A stretch of DNA of 64,000 nt from Climacium dendroides. Taxonomy: Eukaryota; Streptophyta; Bryopsida; Hypnales; Climaciaceae. The stretch lies in assembly GCA_950106755.1 (NCBI GenBank), contig OX467083.1, forward strand, positions 37,009,029 through 37,073,028, given 5' to 3'. The notes beneath the pieces were generated by a model. The model saw nothing but the letters and a program-made list of their open reading frames with translations, was not told where the DNA came from and made no database searches. The translations under genes and the position numbers were made by a program. Positions 1-13,285 of the stretch are shown piece after piece (position 1 is the first letter of the stretch; each line of letters starts with the position of its first letter).

Positions 1-420
1 GTCCTTTTACCGTACTGTTAAAAAGATTATAATGGTCAAACAAGGAGATCTTTGAGTTTTGAGAGGCCATATTTGAGGCACTGGGGTGCTTAGGGGTTAA
101 GTGATGTATATAGATTTAAAAAAAGATTCACTATTAGATTTACAAAAGTTTCAAAGCATTGGTGGTTGGAGGCCATAGCAAAGAGTCATTGGATAGGGGA
201 ATTGTGGCCAATGAAGTAGAGGCATGTGTTCATCGATGAGCGAAGGCTTAGTTATGTTGCCCATTATTAATAAGGGGGCCTCTACCTTTTGGGATGGAAG
301 AGGTTGTTGGAGACTTTTGGCGTGCTTTCAGAAGCAATGTATGGTAGGCTATATGTGAATCCTATAGTTTTCACCTAGATTTTGGATTTTTTGCTTTGCT
401 CATTTTTATTAGTATTTATA

Positions 421-1900
421 GTCAAAAAAGACCTAAAAAGAATGTTGATATCATATTGGGTATAAATCCCTACAAATACATTATGTTGTTTTGTAAAAGT
501 TCAAAAATGCCTTAAACACTTCCATTTACTAGTTCTAGAGTGTAATTGGTATTTAGAAGGTTAGTTAAAGATTTGAGGTAAGTTTAAATCCTAATGGCTA
601 AAGTAGTCAAAAACACCGAAATTAGACTTTTACCAAATTCATCCTTGAAGTGCATGTGACAAGTCACAAGCTAAATGAGTTGTAGTACAAGTTGTCAAAA
701 GTTTTACCAAGTCTTAGAGACCTCTACAAGAAATCCATGTATAGATCACCATCCAATTTACAAGAATTGGGAAAAAAGTCATGTTGTGGTTTGTAGGTAA
801 AAATCTACAATTCTAAAACATGTGTAACCAAAGATTAGAGAAAGGTTTTTGTAGCATACAAACATGCCAAGAGCTCAATGGCAAAGTCGGTTTGCCCAGT
901 TTCCCTAATATAGGAATGATTTATCTTCAGAGGAATTAAATCAAGAAATATGAATTTAGATCCTCCCTCAATTAGCACAAAGTAACTATGTAAACTTGTG
1001 GTTAGCATTTAGGGACTTCCTAAAAGCTACCCAAAAAGTTTCATAATTTTCTAAAGTCCAAAAGATGACTCCATGGAAAGTCAACCATATTTACTAGCAT
1101 TGGAAAATTTATAGAAATTACCTAGGTAGTGGTAAAATCCCACTAAAAATTAGGATAGTTTTTCTTAGCCTAAATAATCTCCCGGACAAATTTTAAGACA
1201 TTCCAATATCAACAAGTACCAAAATTAGCAGCAACAACAACTTTTGACAAAATTCCAAATATACAATGAATTGACTAGCATATTAGGAACGTACAATGTT
1301 CAAATGAAGTCAAATTGGACTCTTTTCTTATTTTCTTGGACCTTCTGAACAACCTAGGCTAGTCAAAATCTTGAGAAAAGGCAAACTCCAACATTTGAAT
1401 TTTCTACCTTTTTCATTGGTTTACAAATAGTTGGCTTTCAGTTGCAAAATGGCTTAGAAGTTGGGTTTGGAAGTACTTCAAGCTAATGTGGGTCTCTTGA
1501 AGACAACAACACAATCCTTTTGGCATTTGGATAATTTCTCCAAAAGTTAGAGCAATCACAACAAAATAGTAGAATTTAAATACATGATGTTAATCTGATT
1601 TTTTCGTGGATAGTTTTAAATAAAATGAGAGTGGAAGGACTCAAGGAGGCCTTGAAAGAGTATAAGGGGCCTCTCTCTCCTCTGACTTTGCACCCATTTT
1701 CAAATGGCATGGCTACGTTATTGGAATTTTGGCTATTTAATCCCAAAACTCTTTTGATTTGCACTTGGAGCTTTGCTCATTGTTTGGTTGCTATTGAAGT
1801 TTTTTTTGTTAATGTTTGTGAGCCCATTTCAAAGGATGTTGGGGACCAAATGGAAAATTTTGCTATTTCATTGTGTTTTGAAGTCAATTACTAACCATTT
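421..1900 (+). repeat. Long dispersed repeat, copy A
   Basis: From about 1000 to 1650 this matches 29990-30600 in the same order and orientation. Shared landmarks are a run ending in AAATGAAGTCAAA / AAATGAGGTCAAA, GGCTAG(T/G)..TTCTCAGAAAAG-like blocks, and a TTTTTACCTTTTT(C) segment. It continues weakly on both sides. Many stops in all frames; probably part of an old LTR retrotransposon. Boundaries are approximate. Confidence 0.5.
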
Positions 1901-4900
1901 ACATGTTTTTGATGTATTTTGATTCTTTTGTCTACTAACAACCATTCCAAGCAAGCTTCGTGATTGGGATATCATAACTTTTGTTAAAGAACATCCTCCT
2001 AAAGCCTTAATGTGGGCATGTGTAGTCCTAAAGTATTTGGTGTCATGTGGAGAGATTTTGGGTTGGATCCAAAACTCTTAAAAGCCCAACAAGTTGATTT
2101 GAATACCATCATCCAAAACTCTTAAAAGTCCCAAAACCAAAGTCATTTCAAGTTAGCCATGTGGCAAAGCAAAACCAAAGTCTATTTCAAATCAACTCAT
2201 TGACCAAGTAAAACCAAAGTTCATTTTAGTCAACCCCACTATGGCAAAGCAAAACCAGAGTCTATTTCAAATCAACCTTGTTGGCAAGCAAACTAGAGTT
2301 TGTTTCAAGAATAGTTAGAAACCATACCATCCAAGCCAACTTCCAACCCACAAATTGAAACCACATTTTGATCCCCAATCTCTCTCACCTCTAAACTTCA
2401 AAACTCAATTGCAAAAGTGAGCATTAGTTTGGAAAGTTTGAGGTGACAAGGGAGGTCTCAAAAGAATGTGAGCCATCCATTAGGAATAGTTGAACCCATT
2501 AAACGAAATTTGACTTTGTTTAGGATAAGAGAAAAAATACAAGAAGAATAGTTGACTTTGGAAATTTTAGAAGTTAGTTACTAGTTAAAAGAAGTTAAAC
2601 CTCAAAGTTTGTTTGATTCCTAAACCATTTAGCAAGTACTTAGGATTTGGTTTGATTTGATTTGAATTACCAAAATAGAAAATTAGAAAGACAAAGGAAA
2701 AAAATAATAAGAAGGATTGGAGAAAGAAGGAATTTTAAAGCTCTTTCAAATATTTATACACCCAAATACAAGTACAAAGCAAAAGTAAAATGGAGTTGGA
2801 TGACATTTCAATTGTGGAAATTGAAGATGGAACGTTTGAAGTTGTGAAATTTAAGGTTATTTATTGATTTCTTTCTCCAAAATTCTTGAATTTACACAAA
2901 AATATTGGATTAGAATTTGAAGTTTGATTTAAAAGTTAAAGTTAAAGTTAGACCATTAGGAATTTATAAAACCAAAAAGTGAATTTAAAAGGAGTTAGAA
3001 AGTTATCTCAACATTTCAAAAGGGTTTAAAACACAAAAAATAGATAAAATTTTCAAAATTTATGCTTGGATAAAAATAGTAGTAAAAAATTGATGGAAAA
3101 TTAGAAAGTCATCCAAAAAAATATTAATAAAATATTAGAATTTAGAATTAAAAAATAAAATAAAAGATAAAAAACATTTGAAAGTAAAAAGTGAAAAAAA
3201 CTGATAGATGAAGTTTGAAGAATCTAAAAATGGGCAAACTTCATCCACAAGTAACTTTTATTGAGAAGGTCAAAAGTATAAGTGCTTAACCTTTTACAAA
3301 AATTAAAATTAAGACCTTAAAGATAAAAATTATTCAATTCTAAAAATAGAAATAGAATTAAAAGTGAAAAGTAATAGTTGATAGTTAAAAATTTGAATCA
3401 AAAACTTAAATTAAAACCAAGGAACAAGGTGAGGGAAGAATCTTTTAGAAAATAGGGTTCAAGGTTCCTAAAATCATATTGAACTTGAAAAATAGTTTAG
3501 TATTGAGGAAGTTAGAATAGGATGAAATTTTGAATCAATTTGGAACAAGTTTGGATGAAAGTCCACAATATTTGACCAAACTAATTCAAACTCTGAATTT
3601 GGGTAGAAGATTTAAAACCAAAAAATAACCCAAAAATCCAAAGTAAATTCTGATAGTTAGAACATTAGAAATTAAAGGATGAAGTTTTAGAGGTTAGTTT
3701 CAAGATTAAACTTCATCCATGGATATCTTTTAGAGAATTAGGTCAAAATTAGAGATCTTTATCATTTCAAAAAGGGTGTAAAAAGCCCTACAACTTAGAA
3801 CATCTAACATTTGTACTTAACTACCACTCCACAATCATTAATTTTCATTGTTGCAACCAAAACCAATCGTATCTATTAATTCCACATTGATTTGATTTAG
3901 CATTGCACTTAGGAAAAACACCAAAAGAACAAATAATAAATTGTCCAGTACTTGAAAGGCACAATTGGACATCATGTTTAGGCACTTGTTAGGCATTTCA
4001 TCTACGACTAGGACTTAAGAACCCGATTGTGTTTGTCTTATCTTGAGGGTGAGGATAAAGTGCCTACACTATGTGAAGAATATTATGGGAGAAAACCATT
4101 AGAATGCAAGCATTGACAATGTTGATACTTGGAATCCTAGTGGATTCCTAATGCATACCATTCATGGCCCTTTTAAAGTGAGCTAAGTTGTCATGAAGTT
4201 TGTTGTTTATCTAGAAAAGCATGGGGCTTCTAGTTGTAGTAGATGTTTGAGATAAGTGAAGAAATGCTAATGACTAAAAAGACCTTATCCAACACCTAAT
4301 CCACCTATAGATCCAAACAAAACTAGTATTCAATAAAAAAGGAAACACTGCTATTGGTTAAGCAAATTTCTTTCACCTAAAATCCAAACCCTAGAAATCA
4401 ACTTTCAAAACTTGTAAAATGTAATAACACTCGAAATTTGCCTACCACACCATGACATCGCAATAATAGATTAGACTTGGAGTGGCACTTCCCTCCTCTA
4501 TTTTTTAACTTTGGCCAGTTTGTGGATACAAACAACCATTGGAAAACACATTTTGTACTTGGATTTAAGCCATTTTTCAATTTTTTTCTATTATACGTTT
4601 TTCCTTGTGTTCTTTTATTCCATTATATTCAATCTTGAATTTTGGCTCCAAATTTATGACAAATCTTCTGTTTATTTCATAATTTTTGAAATTTAACAAT
4701 GAAATAGTTACTATTGCTGTACTTGTCCCATGAGTTGACATTAGAGCCATTCTACATCAAATTATAATGTTAGATGAACTCTCGTAGGAGTTCTTCTTAG
4801 TTTTGAATGGATTTCATTCAAATGTTAGAGTTCATCCATCTTAAGGTTTGAGTATTTAGGTGGAGAGAGCTCCTTGACTTGACATTGTTGTCAAGTCAAG

Positions 4901-5201
4901 TTTTGTGAGCATTTTTGGAGAGAGTTGTGTATTTGTTTTGCTTGGAGATGATTGTTTTATCATTTAGTAAAGTCTTTACTTTTTCTCTTACATTTACACT
5001 CTTTGATTCTCCCTTGGTGGAGTGAGAGCCTCTTGACTTGTATGTGTTGATAGAATAGATTATCACTTAACAACAATTTGTTTCTTTCCTTCTTATAGTA
5101 CCTATCTTGAGTGGAAAGACAAAATTTCAACTTCTAGATTGTTGCTTACACTTGTAGTAGTAATAGTAGAGGAGTGGCATACAAACCCAATGCTTTGAAA
5201 A
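1901..5201. other. Gene-free AT-rich DNA
   Basis: No convincing coding exon on either strand; the longest frames are about 60 codons and of low complexity. At about 2090-2300 there are short near-repeats of AAAACCAAAGT and GGCAAAGCAAAACC units. The rest is A-rich sequence typical of decayed transposons. Confidence 0.4.
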
Positions 5202-5740
5202 ATGCAAGATTTAAGTGATTTTTGATAAAGTTATAAGGTTTTGGAGTTTTTGCAATGAGGCGGAGCAGAGCAACACGTTTTTGGAATCTACGATTTTCAA
5301 AGATTTTCAAAAATCTAAGTATTTTTAACAATTTTGAAATCTAGGAAATTTGAAGATTTTTTGTTGAGATCTAAGAAATTTGAAGATTCTCAAAATCTAG
5401 GATTTTGGAAGATTTCTAAATTGTACATGTAGGATACATTTTGCAAAATACAAAGTCTTTCATATTTGTAGATTTAGAATTCTAAAAAAAAGAATTTTAA
5501 ATCTACAAATATAAAAGATTTTGTAATTTGCAAAATGTATCCTACATGTATAGTTCAGAAATCTTCAAAAATCCTATATTTCAGAATCTTCAAATTTCCT
5601 AAATTTTGCCAAAAAAATCTTCAAATTTCCTAGATTTCAGAAAATCTTTGAAATTTGTAGATTCCAAAGGGACTCATCACAAAAACTCCAAAAAACTTCA
5701 AAACCCTATATCTTTCTCAAAAATCACTCAAATCTTGCGG
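5202..5740. repeat. Large foldback (inverted-repeat) element
   Basis: About 540 bp that folds on itself. The left end GCAAGATTTAAGTGATTTTT matches the reverse complement of the right end AAAAATCACTCAAATCTTGC. The centre is a close palindrome around 5490 (the arms share GTACATGTAGGATACATTTTG and TTGTAGATTTA). Arms are about 250 bp and imperfect. No coding capacity; a MITE/foldback-type transposon remnant. Confidence 0.8.
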
Positions 5741-7192
5741 GTGTGTTTGTTATGCATTCTTGGTTAGTTTTTTTTATTGCATATTTGATGTTGGTTGTGG
5801 CACTCAATCTTTATTTACAGGACATATTGTATTTTTCACTCATTTTTGGTCTTAAAAATGCAAGACTTGTTTCCATGCATGTAGAACTTAGTTACCTTGA
5901 GAATGAGCATAGGATGCTAACTTTTTAAAATGTTATGTGTCCAAAAGAACCAGTCAAAGTATAATTTCAGTTATGCAAAACATTAATTTCCTTGAAGTAC
6001 ACTTCACTTTTATGTAATAATCTTGCAATTTATGACTTAGATTGAAACTAAATCTTTGTAGAGACAACAAGGACTTGGCCTTCTAAAAGATCCTTTAGTT
6101 AATTTTGCCATAAAAATGACTCATCTTACTCTAAGCTTCAATGCTTGAAACTTATAAAAAACAAGATTCAAAACACTTTGAAAATGTCTTAAAATTGAAA
6201 GGGTTAAATTTGTAGATCAATTTATGAATTAAAAGGAAAAGTTTTTTTAAGTTTCTTGTGTTCTTTGTAAATTGTGAATTCTAGAGTTATAAAATTTCTC
6301 AATAATTTGAGAAATATAAATGACATTTTGTCCTGTTTGAATGTGAAAATCAAATGATTTTGACATGGGAGTGCAGAAATTAGGAGTACAATACCTACAC
6401 TAATTAATTTCAAGGTTTTTACTCAAGATGAATATTTTCACCAAGATTTTAAAAAAATCAAGGATAAAATTCTTAACCCTATGTTGAAGGGTCTTTGTGA
6501 TATTATAGAATATCCAAGTGTTAAAGAAAGAAAAAGATGGGTGGTTTAGGGTCTATGGCTCAAATGAAAAATCAAAATCAGTAGCAAAAATTTTAAGTTA
6601 AGGAGCTTTTAATTAAGGCAAAAACTCTAGTTAAGCAAGATAACAAAAAAATTGTTTTCATTTGTAAATGCAAATATCTTTCAATCTACATTATCACAAT
6701 TTTTGAAATTTCTTCCACACATTTTTATAATAGTTTGATACAAGATACTATAGTTAGATATGAAAAACCAAATTTTATTTATTTTTAAAATAGAAATATT
6801 AGTTTTGAGTGATTTTTGATAAAATAACTTGAATTCCTTGAGACTTTAGAAATTAAGCTACCGCTAAGAATGAATAAAATTTACCTCACATACAAATTCA
6901 ACATTCAAGTACATTTTTCAAAAGAATATAAGAAGATGAATGATAGAATAATCTCTATATTTAAAAAAAATATTTTTTTTATAGAAAACTAAAGTTCAAG
7001 GATCCTTGACTCCTTCAGTTGAAGGAGTAGTGTATTTATATGACAAGGCTATATGATGCAATCCAATCCTTCTCTTGCTTTCTTTGTAAAATTGTACATG
7101 CCTTCAAATTTCTTTTCATACTTCTTCGTACATTTTTCGCATTTTTGAATTGAACTTCCACCAAAACTTCTTTGTCATCCTTCTTTATCCTT
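5741..7192. other. Gene-free AT-rich DNA
   Basis: No supported gene. Frames at 5743-5928 (plus) and 6222-6413 (minus) are short, low-complexity and lack recognisable domains. Confidence 0.4.
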
Positions 7193-7448
7193 CATCGGGA
7201 AAAAGCCCCCCATTGTTGCAGTACTACTGCAATATTGTTTCAATGGATTAACAGTATAGTACTCAAAGTATATTGTTGCAATACTGCAAATAATATTGTT
7301 TCAATAAATTTACAGTGCACCTATTGAAAATATATTGTTGCAATACTTTTTGCAATACTGCAACAATATGCTTTGAGTACTATATTGTTAAACCCATTGA
7401 AACAATATTGCAGTAGTACTAAAGCAATGGGGGGGCTTTTTCCCGATG
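7193..7448. repeat. MITE-like inverted repeat with CATCGGGAAAAAGCC ends
   Basis: About 256 bp with inverted arms of about 95 bp. The left end CATCGGGAAAAAGCCCCCCA pairs with the right end GGGGGGGCTTTTTCCCGATG, and the inner arm shares GTACTACTGCAATATTGTTT. The arms contain internal near-repeats of ATATTGTTGCAATACT. No target-site duplication could be made out. Confidence 0.88.
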
Positions 7449-7880
7449 TTATAAAAATCATGGACATTGATTAATTACTAGTAGAAATATATCATTCAAA
7501 GTAAAAGAGAAAGATTTTTCCAAAAAGATGTTTTGAATGTCCACAAAATAAGAAGCTCTATACCTTTCACACCACTAATCCAAATGAAATGAATAAAAGC
7601 TTTCCATTTGAAAAAATATATAATCTATGAGAAGAAAAATATTAAATTTTTTATTTCAATTTTTTGTGGATTTTTTTATTGCGTGGTCTACCATGTTTTG
7701 AAGTTATTATAGTAAAACTTTTGTTTTTAGGTACCAATTGAAATAAAAAATCAATTACTAAAAAGCTAACAAGTTTTTTCTACCTTATGAGAAAGTTTCA
7801 AAATGTTTCACCAAAAATTGAGCGCATTAAAAATCTACTTGAAATCTAATTTGTCCCATATAGGGACAATGGAACTTCAA
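7449..7880 (+). repeat. Partial copy of the 0.9-kb TTAACCCCTAAAGG family (3' part)
   Basis: Contains the family's downstream landmarks: AATCCAAATGAAATGAATAAAAGC followed by a TTTGTCCCATATAGGGACAATGG block and an AAGGGTTAT end, matching 52990-53316. The 5' half is not recognisable here. Confidence 0.55.
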
Positions 7881-8976
7881 GGGTTATATAACAATACAAT
7901 GAGCAAAGTGTCTTATTTTTAATAAATATACACTTGGTAGCAAGGTTTGTGCATTCCATGTGCAAGAGAGTCAAAAAAATGGATGGAGAGAACCATAGGA
8001 TTGTCGGACATGTATAGCAATGTACAAATAAGGCCTTCCATAGATGGATGATGAATGGATAACATAAATGAAATTCATTTGCACATCATCTCTATAGTAG
8101 TACCTTTTGTTGCAAGAGAGTTTAGGCTATCATTCTCAACCCTACCTGTAACATTTGAATGCTAAATTAACTACCTTAAATTAAAAAAATTTAACAACAC
8201 AATGACTTTTTAAAATTTATTTTTAGTCATTTGTATTTCAATAATTTTAACATTAATATTTTCGATGTGAAATCATTTATTTATGTCTTTAGCATGTCTA
8301 TTTTTAATTTTAAAAAATCTTTATCTTAAACCCTCAAATTTAAACACTCATTGCTCGTTGCTCCCCACTCTAGCGTCATTGTCCAAGAATTATACATATC
8401 CTCAAAATAATTAATAACGAGCCAATATCTTCAACAAAACAAAAGTTAGGTTCCAAAGAGGTTCATTGTAAAAAAAAAAAAAGGTGAATCTAATATATAG
8501 AGGGAAGCCTCTTTGGTATCGAAGAGGGTCATGAGGAGGCGGTGAAAATTAATATTTGGTCTATGAAGTCAATATTCTTAGATGAAAGAAAATTATGAGC
8601 TACTATAGAATTAGATGTTATATTTTTCTAGATGAACCTTAATTGTATTCTTGGGTTCTAGAGAGCCCTAAACTACAGTCAAACTACAATATAGGATTAG
8701 TTATTACATTTCTCCAAATGAATCTTAAAGGTGCGATTTAGTTCCGAGGAGCACAAAACCAACCTCAAAATAGTTAACAAAGTTTTCTGGTCAACAATTC
8801 AAATCTTAATGATTTCTGTTGTAAATTTTTGTTTTTGAAATTTAAAAAAAAAAATACACTCTATTTTGTAAGACATGTACTATAATGTGCAATTGAAGAC
8901 TATCTTGGATGAATGATGAATGGATGACATGGATGAAATTCATTTATACATGGATGAAGCTCATTTGTACATTTGT
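7881..8976. other. Gene-free AT-rich DNA
   Basis: No gene seen. Contains an A-run at 8470-8482, and GATGGATGATGAATGGATNACAT near 8042 recurs near 8906, a short dispersed duplication. Confidence 0.35.
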
Positions 8977-10210
8977 TACATTGAGATCTCTTGGACCGTG
9001 CGTCCCCCGGTCATGTTCTTGGTACCGTCGGAAAGCTCTTGGCGAGGAGGGGTGCTCGGTCTTTGATTCATGGTGTTCTAACTCACTGTGGAAAAAATTA
9101 TTGATTTTCAAAGTTTGAGGAATTCAAACATGAAAAAATTATCTTTTGATTTTTAATTTTGCTTTTTAACTGTGGCAACGGGGGACCGCACACTGACTGA
9201 CTGACTGACTAGTGTTAATAGTATTTTGGAGAGAATTCAATGCTAACCTTCCTTACTTCCTTTTTTTGTTTTTTTTTCCCATTTGCTTTCAATGCCACCA
9301 ACTGAAATTGGGCTCTGCAAACCCTATTTCCATTTGTGGTGCTGGTTGCCCACATGTTTCATGCCCACCCCAAGTTTAGTGCCTCGAGGAACGTTCGGTG
9401 AGCCAGATAGATCGATCACCTGCTTGCTGAGATTCGGGAGCCCTTCGTCCATGGTGCCTCACTGCCATGATCACCGATTCACCGCTCTCCGCTCACTGCG
9501 AATGGTCTCAGCAGTTTAATTGAACTACACTAATGATGGTAAATAGTGTTGGCAACACTAATTGTCAACAATCCGGTTAATGTTACCAACAGTAAATGTC
9601 AACATAGACACTATTTGTCAACTATTGGGTATCAATTTTTTACAAGTTTATATTTAGTGTTATCTAACTGTTTCATCAAAATGCAAAGAAAAATGTATGA
9701 ACCCAAGAAACTTATTACATGTTCAAAAAAGTTATTGCTCAAAAAAGTGAATGCAACACTAAATGCCAACTAATTGAAGTTTAGAGTGACCGGGGTACAA
9801 GTCCAGGTAACACTAATCACAACATAACACTATTCATCATCATTAGTGTAGTGTGCCCTCACTGCCCTGTGCCGTTGCCACAGTCAAAAGTAAAAGTACA
9901 AGTAATTTTCTAATTTTTAGATCCAAAAAATAATTCAAAATTCAATAACTTTCACACTATAAGGTAAGAACACACAATCCCGTCCCTATACCCAATTCCG
10001 TCACGATGTACTGAGGGTGAACATTTTTGTAGTAAGAATGTACTCTGTCGATACATCATGACGGAATTGAGTATAGGGATGGGATTGGGTGTTTTTACCT
10101 TGCGTCCAAACGCCATGAAACCAAGCCGGTGCACCCTTCCTCATCAAGAGCTTTCCAATAGTACCAAGCCTGTGACCAAGGGACGCACAGTCAAGGAGAT
10201 CTCAACGTAA
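8977..10210. mobile_element. Non-autonomous DNA transposon with ~200-bp terminal inverted repeats
   Basis: The left end (about 8977-9190) begins GTTACATTGAGATCTC and includes TTCTTGGTACCGTCGGAAAG and ACTGTGGCAACG. The right end, read on the minus strand from 10210, begins GTTACGTTGAGATCTC with CTTGGTACTATTGGAAAGCTC and, after a nested insertion, ACTGTGGCAACGG. The interior (9280-9520) is a GC-rich block open for 78 codons from a TTG at 9283, with no recognised domain. A (GACT)n run sits at about 9196-9212. No transposase is visible. Confidence 0.7.
9968..10093. repeat. Nested ~125-bp hairpin element
   Basis: A near-perfect palindrome inside the right arm of the 8977-10210 element. The left arm CCCGTCCCTATACCCAATTC pairs with the right arm GAATTGAGTATAGGGATGGG, and CCGTCACGATGTA pairs with TACATCATGACGG. 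The matching position in the left arm lacks it, so it looks like a MITE inserted after the larger element. Confidence 0.8.
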
Positions 10211-10216
10211 CAATCA

Positions 10217-10545
10217 AAATAAAACAAATAACCAAATTTAAGGTATGGATTTTGGATCAATGCTCACTTACCAATGAATTGTCAATCAGAAAAATCAATA
10301 ATCCATACCTTAAATTTGTTTGTTTGTTTTGTTTGTTTGTTACATTGAGATCTCCCAGACCATGTGTCCCCTCCTTGTGTTCTTGGTACTATTGGAAAGC
10401 TCTCAACAAGGAGGGGTGCACGGGCATTGTTTCGTGGTGTTTGAACCTATGGTGAGAAAGTTATTGAATTTTGAAGTTTTTATGAACTAAGAAATTAGAA
10501 AATTATCTTTACTTTTGTTTTGACTGTGGCAACAGCACCAGGTAT
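10217..10545 (+). repeat. Palindrome plus solo copy of the 8977-10210 terminal repeat
   Basis: 10217-10330 is a hairpin (AAATTTAAGGTATGGATT pairing with AATCCATACCTTAAATTT) ending in a TTTG microsatellite. From about 10339 a further copy of the terminal repeat follows (GTTACATTGAGATCTC ... GGTACTATTGGAAAGCTCTC ... GACTGTGGCAACAG) in the orientation of the left end. Confidence 0.7.
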
Positions 10546-13135
10546 ACTAGTAATAACTATATGTCCATCAAGTGAGCAAGAATATTCTGTTGGAAATTTT
10601 GTGGATGAAATCACCACACTTGGTTCTCCAAATGGAATGATATGAAATATGTGGACTTCTTGGCTTATTCACCTCCTTAGAAAGGATGAAATGTAAGGAA
10701 CCCAAATGGATGAATATTATAGTTAAATGTATTGCATAATAGGCAGTTTAAACTTGAGTTGATGATAGTTTGAGTGGTTTGGTTTGGCCTTCCAAAAAAT
10801 GGAGGACACTAAACCGTGCGTTCTGTAAAAAAAATCTTCCTATTTTGTGTTGTATGAATTCTATGTTTTTCATCTCTTGTGGGCTAATTTGGGATCTCTA
10901 ATTGCAAATATGAATTCAAAATTTACTAAATTTATCCTATGTGGCAAATAAAAAATTAATGTATTTTTCCCCAAGAGTAAATTCACCATGTGTGGATCAT
11001 TTTGTGGGATAGGTGTAGTGTCTTGTCTCCAAAATAATATTGATGCTTGTAGTAAGTCGGGTACAATACTTAAGAAGACTAGTTGTCTGTTAGTTCATTC
11101 TTAGTTGGTGAAATTAGGAGGAAAAAACGACTACAAATTGAGAACATTAGGAAAGAAATGGTGAAAAATCTACTCCCTCTTGTTTTTAAGTAATGTTGGT
11201 GTTTCTTTTTGTACTTCAATTTAAACCCAAGTTCAATGTAGGAATTATAAAGGAAAATAGCTAGTAAAACTCAAAAAACATCCCAAACGTTTGTTGAATA
11301 TGTGGGCCAACCAAAATTCCATATATTGGTGAGGTGAACAAAGACCCCACATCTTGTTTGGATTAGACAAAGTGATTTTCCATATCAACAAACTCAAGTT
11401 TATCAATCACTTGAATTATGTGATAAGGCAAGTGAAGGAATTGCCAATTGAAAGATGCCAATTGAAATAAATATTAAGATATGTTATTCAACTTTTGATT
11501 CTTTGATAGATCATATGGGTATGATTTTTATTCAAGTAGAGTTATTGAGTTTTCAAAAATGACTTTCTCATGGCATATTAGACACTTAATTTCAAGGCAT
11601 TTAGCATTAATATTCAATCCTAGATACAACTGATTGTTGTATCTTTTATTTTTGGTCAAAGTCAATTTTTGAATTTGTCCAAAATTCGTAGTTAACTGAT
11701 AACTCCTTGCAATGTGGAATTTTTTTAAAAACCATGTTTGTCAAATTTTTGTATTTCCTTCGTTAAGGGTAGTCACACCTTCATCCAAAGTTCAATTCTT
11801 GGAGATGTGGCCTTCTTTGTGTAGTTGTCCATGGATTTCAAAGCTCTCAATCTCTAAGGTTTTCAAAATGTTGTTCTTCTCCCTTGCAAGTGAAGAAATT
11901 TTTTTTGGAGGATTTTTTACTCTTGGTAGCTCATTTTCACCACAATTCAATGCATTTTTGATTTGATACATTGGAGTTCTATCCATGGTTTGTGTTGCTT
12001 GTGCCACCTGTATTCCACATCGCCTGTGAGCCCATCATGGCATCTACAATAGTGAAGCTTATTCTTAAAGATAATTTTCTATGTTGCTCACATTCTGAAG
12101 AAGTGTCACACCTTCATGCAAAGAAGCTTGCCATTGGCTCTTCAAGAAAATTTACTTCTTGGAGGAAGAGAGACTATCTCTATTAACAAGTCCCAATTAT
12201 ACGTGAAAAGTCACCAAATGCTTTGTCATTTAGTCCATTTGTACAACATTTTTGGTACATGAAAGTGTGGTCTAAAGTATATGGAACTGAATGAAGATTG
12301 AATTGTGAAACTTTTTTGAAATCCATTATTTTGATATGTTATTTTGCTTAATTTATGGAAAGATTGAATCTAGTTAACTTGTTCAAGTACATTCTCTCAA
12401 AATTTTGGTGTGAATATCCCCACCAATTGCAAGTTCAACGTGCCTAAACTTCAAAACGTAAGCTTTTTTAGTCCTTCCCAAAGGTGAAGTTTTGTCTTTC
12501 AACATTTTCAGGAAAAAACACGTATGTCCTATAACTTGTGAATTTTATTCAATAAATTTGAAAATGGATTGAAAACATAAATTAAAAAATTTAATCAAAA
12601 AAGTTCTCACGTTCATTTAAAAAAATATGAAAGTGGAAGGTGTCATTGAACAAAAGATATAACTAATATGCTAATAACTTTTGAAAGAATTTTAGAAATG
12701 TTAAACCCAATGGTCAAAATGTTCTAATAAAAAATCAATAGAATTTATTTTTATTTTTATTTTTTTAAATTGAGGGCAAAAGACAACTTTGTATGTTTTT
12801 TCTATTTCATAGCCTGCAAAATAAAACTCCTCATAACTTTTGTGTAATTATTTGGAATTCAATGGTTCAATTCTTTTGAGTAGGTCTCAATTTATAGAAT
12901 ATTAAAAAAATAATTAATATTTTTTAAGAATATTTATTTTGCTTCGTAATTTGACTCTGCAATTGAAAAAAAACATCTAACTTTTGTAATATATATTGAA
13001 ATGACATGAAACAAAGCTTCACACATAGATTTTGATGAAAAACATCCATCCTAAAGAATTCATGCAAAAATTCCACATTATGAAATCAATAGAGCCTACT
13101 TGAGTTTTCAAGAAGTCTAAAGTAGGCTCTTTGAT
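10546..13135. other. Gene-free DNA with a possible decayed coding fragment
   Basis: At about 11790-12190 the minus strand has two adjacent frames that could be remnants of one coding sequence: SSECEQHRKLSLRISF... and a charged, coiled-coil-like LAREKNNILKTLEIESFE. They are joined only through stops and frame changes. I do not recognise the protein; a transposon gag or host-gene relic is possible. At 12600-12980 the sequence resembles the central part of the 0.9-kb repeat family. Confidence 0.3.
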
Positions 13136-13285
13136 CACTACTAGAAAATTTAGTTTTTCTGTTGTTTTAGTCTCATTGATTCGGTCAAAATTTGACAGAA
13201 ATCTGTTGATTTCAACAGATTTCTATCAAATTTTGACCGAATCAACGAGACCAAAACAACAAAAAAACTAAATTTTCTAGTAGTG
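13136..13285. mobile_element. CACTA-type MITE with GAT target-site duplication
   Basis: 150 bp, nearly a perfect palindrome. It begins CACTACTAGAAAATTTAG and ends CTAAATTTTCTAGTAGTG, and is flanked by GAT on both sides (13133-13135 and 13286-13288). CACTA terminal motifs with 3-bp target duplications define this superfamily. The arms are about 70 bp each with a small centre near 13210, so there is no coding capacity. Confidence 0.93.
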
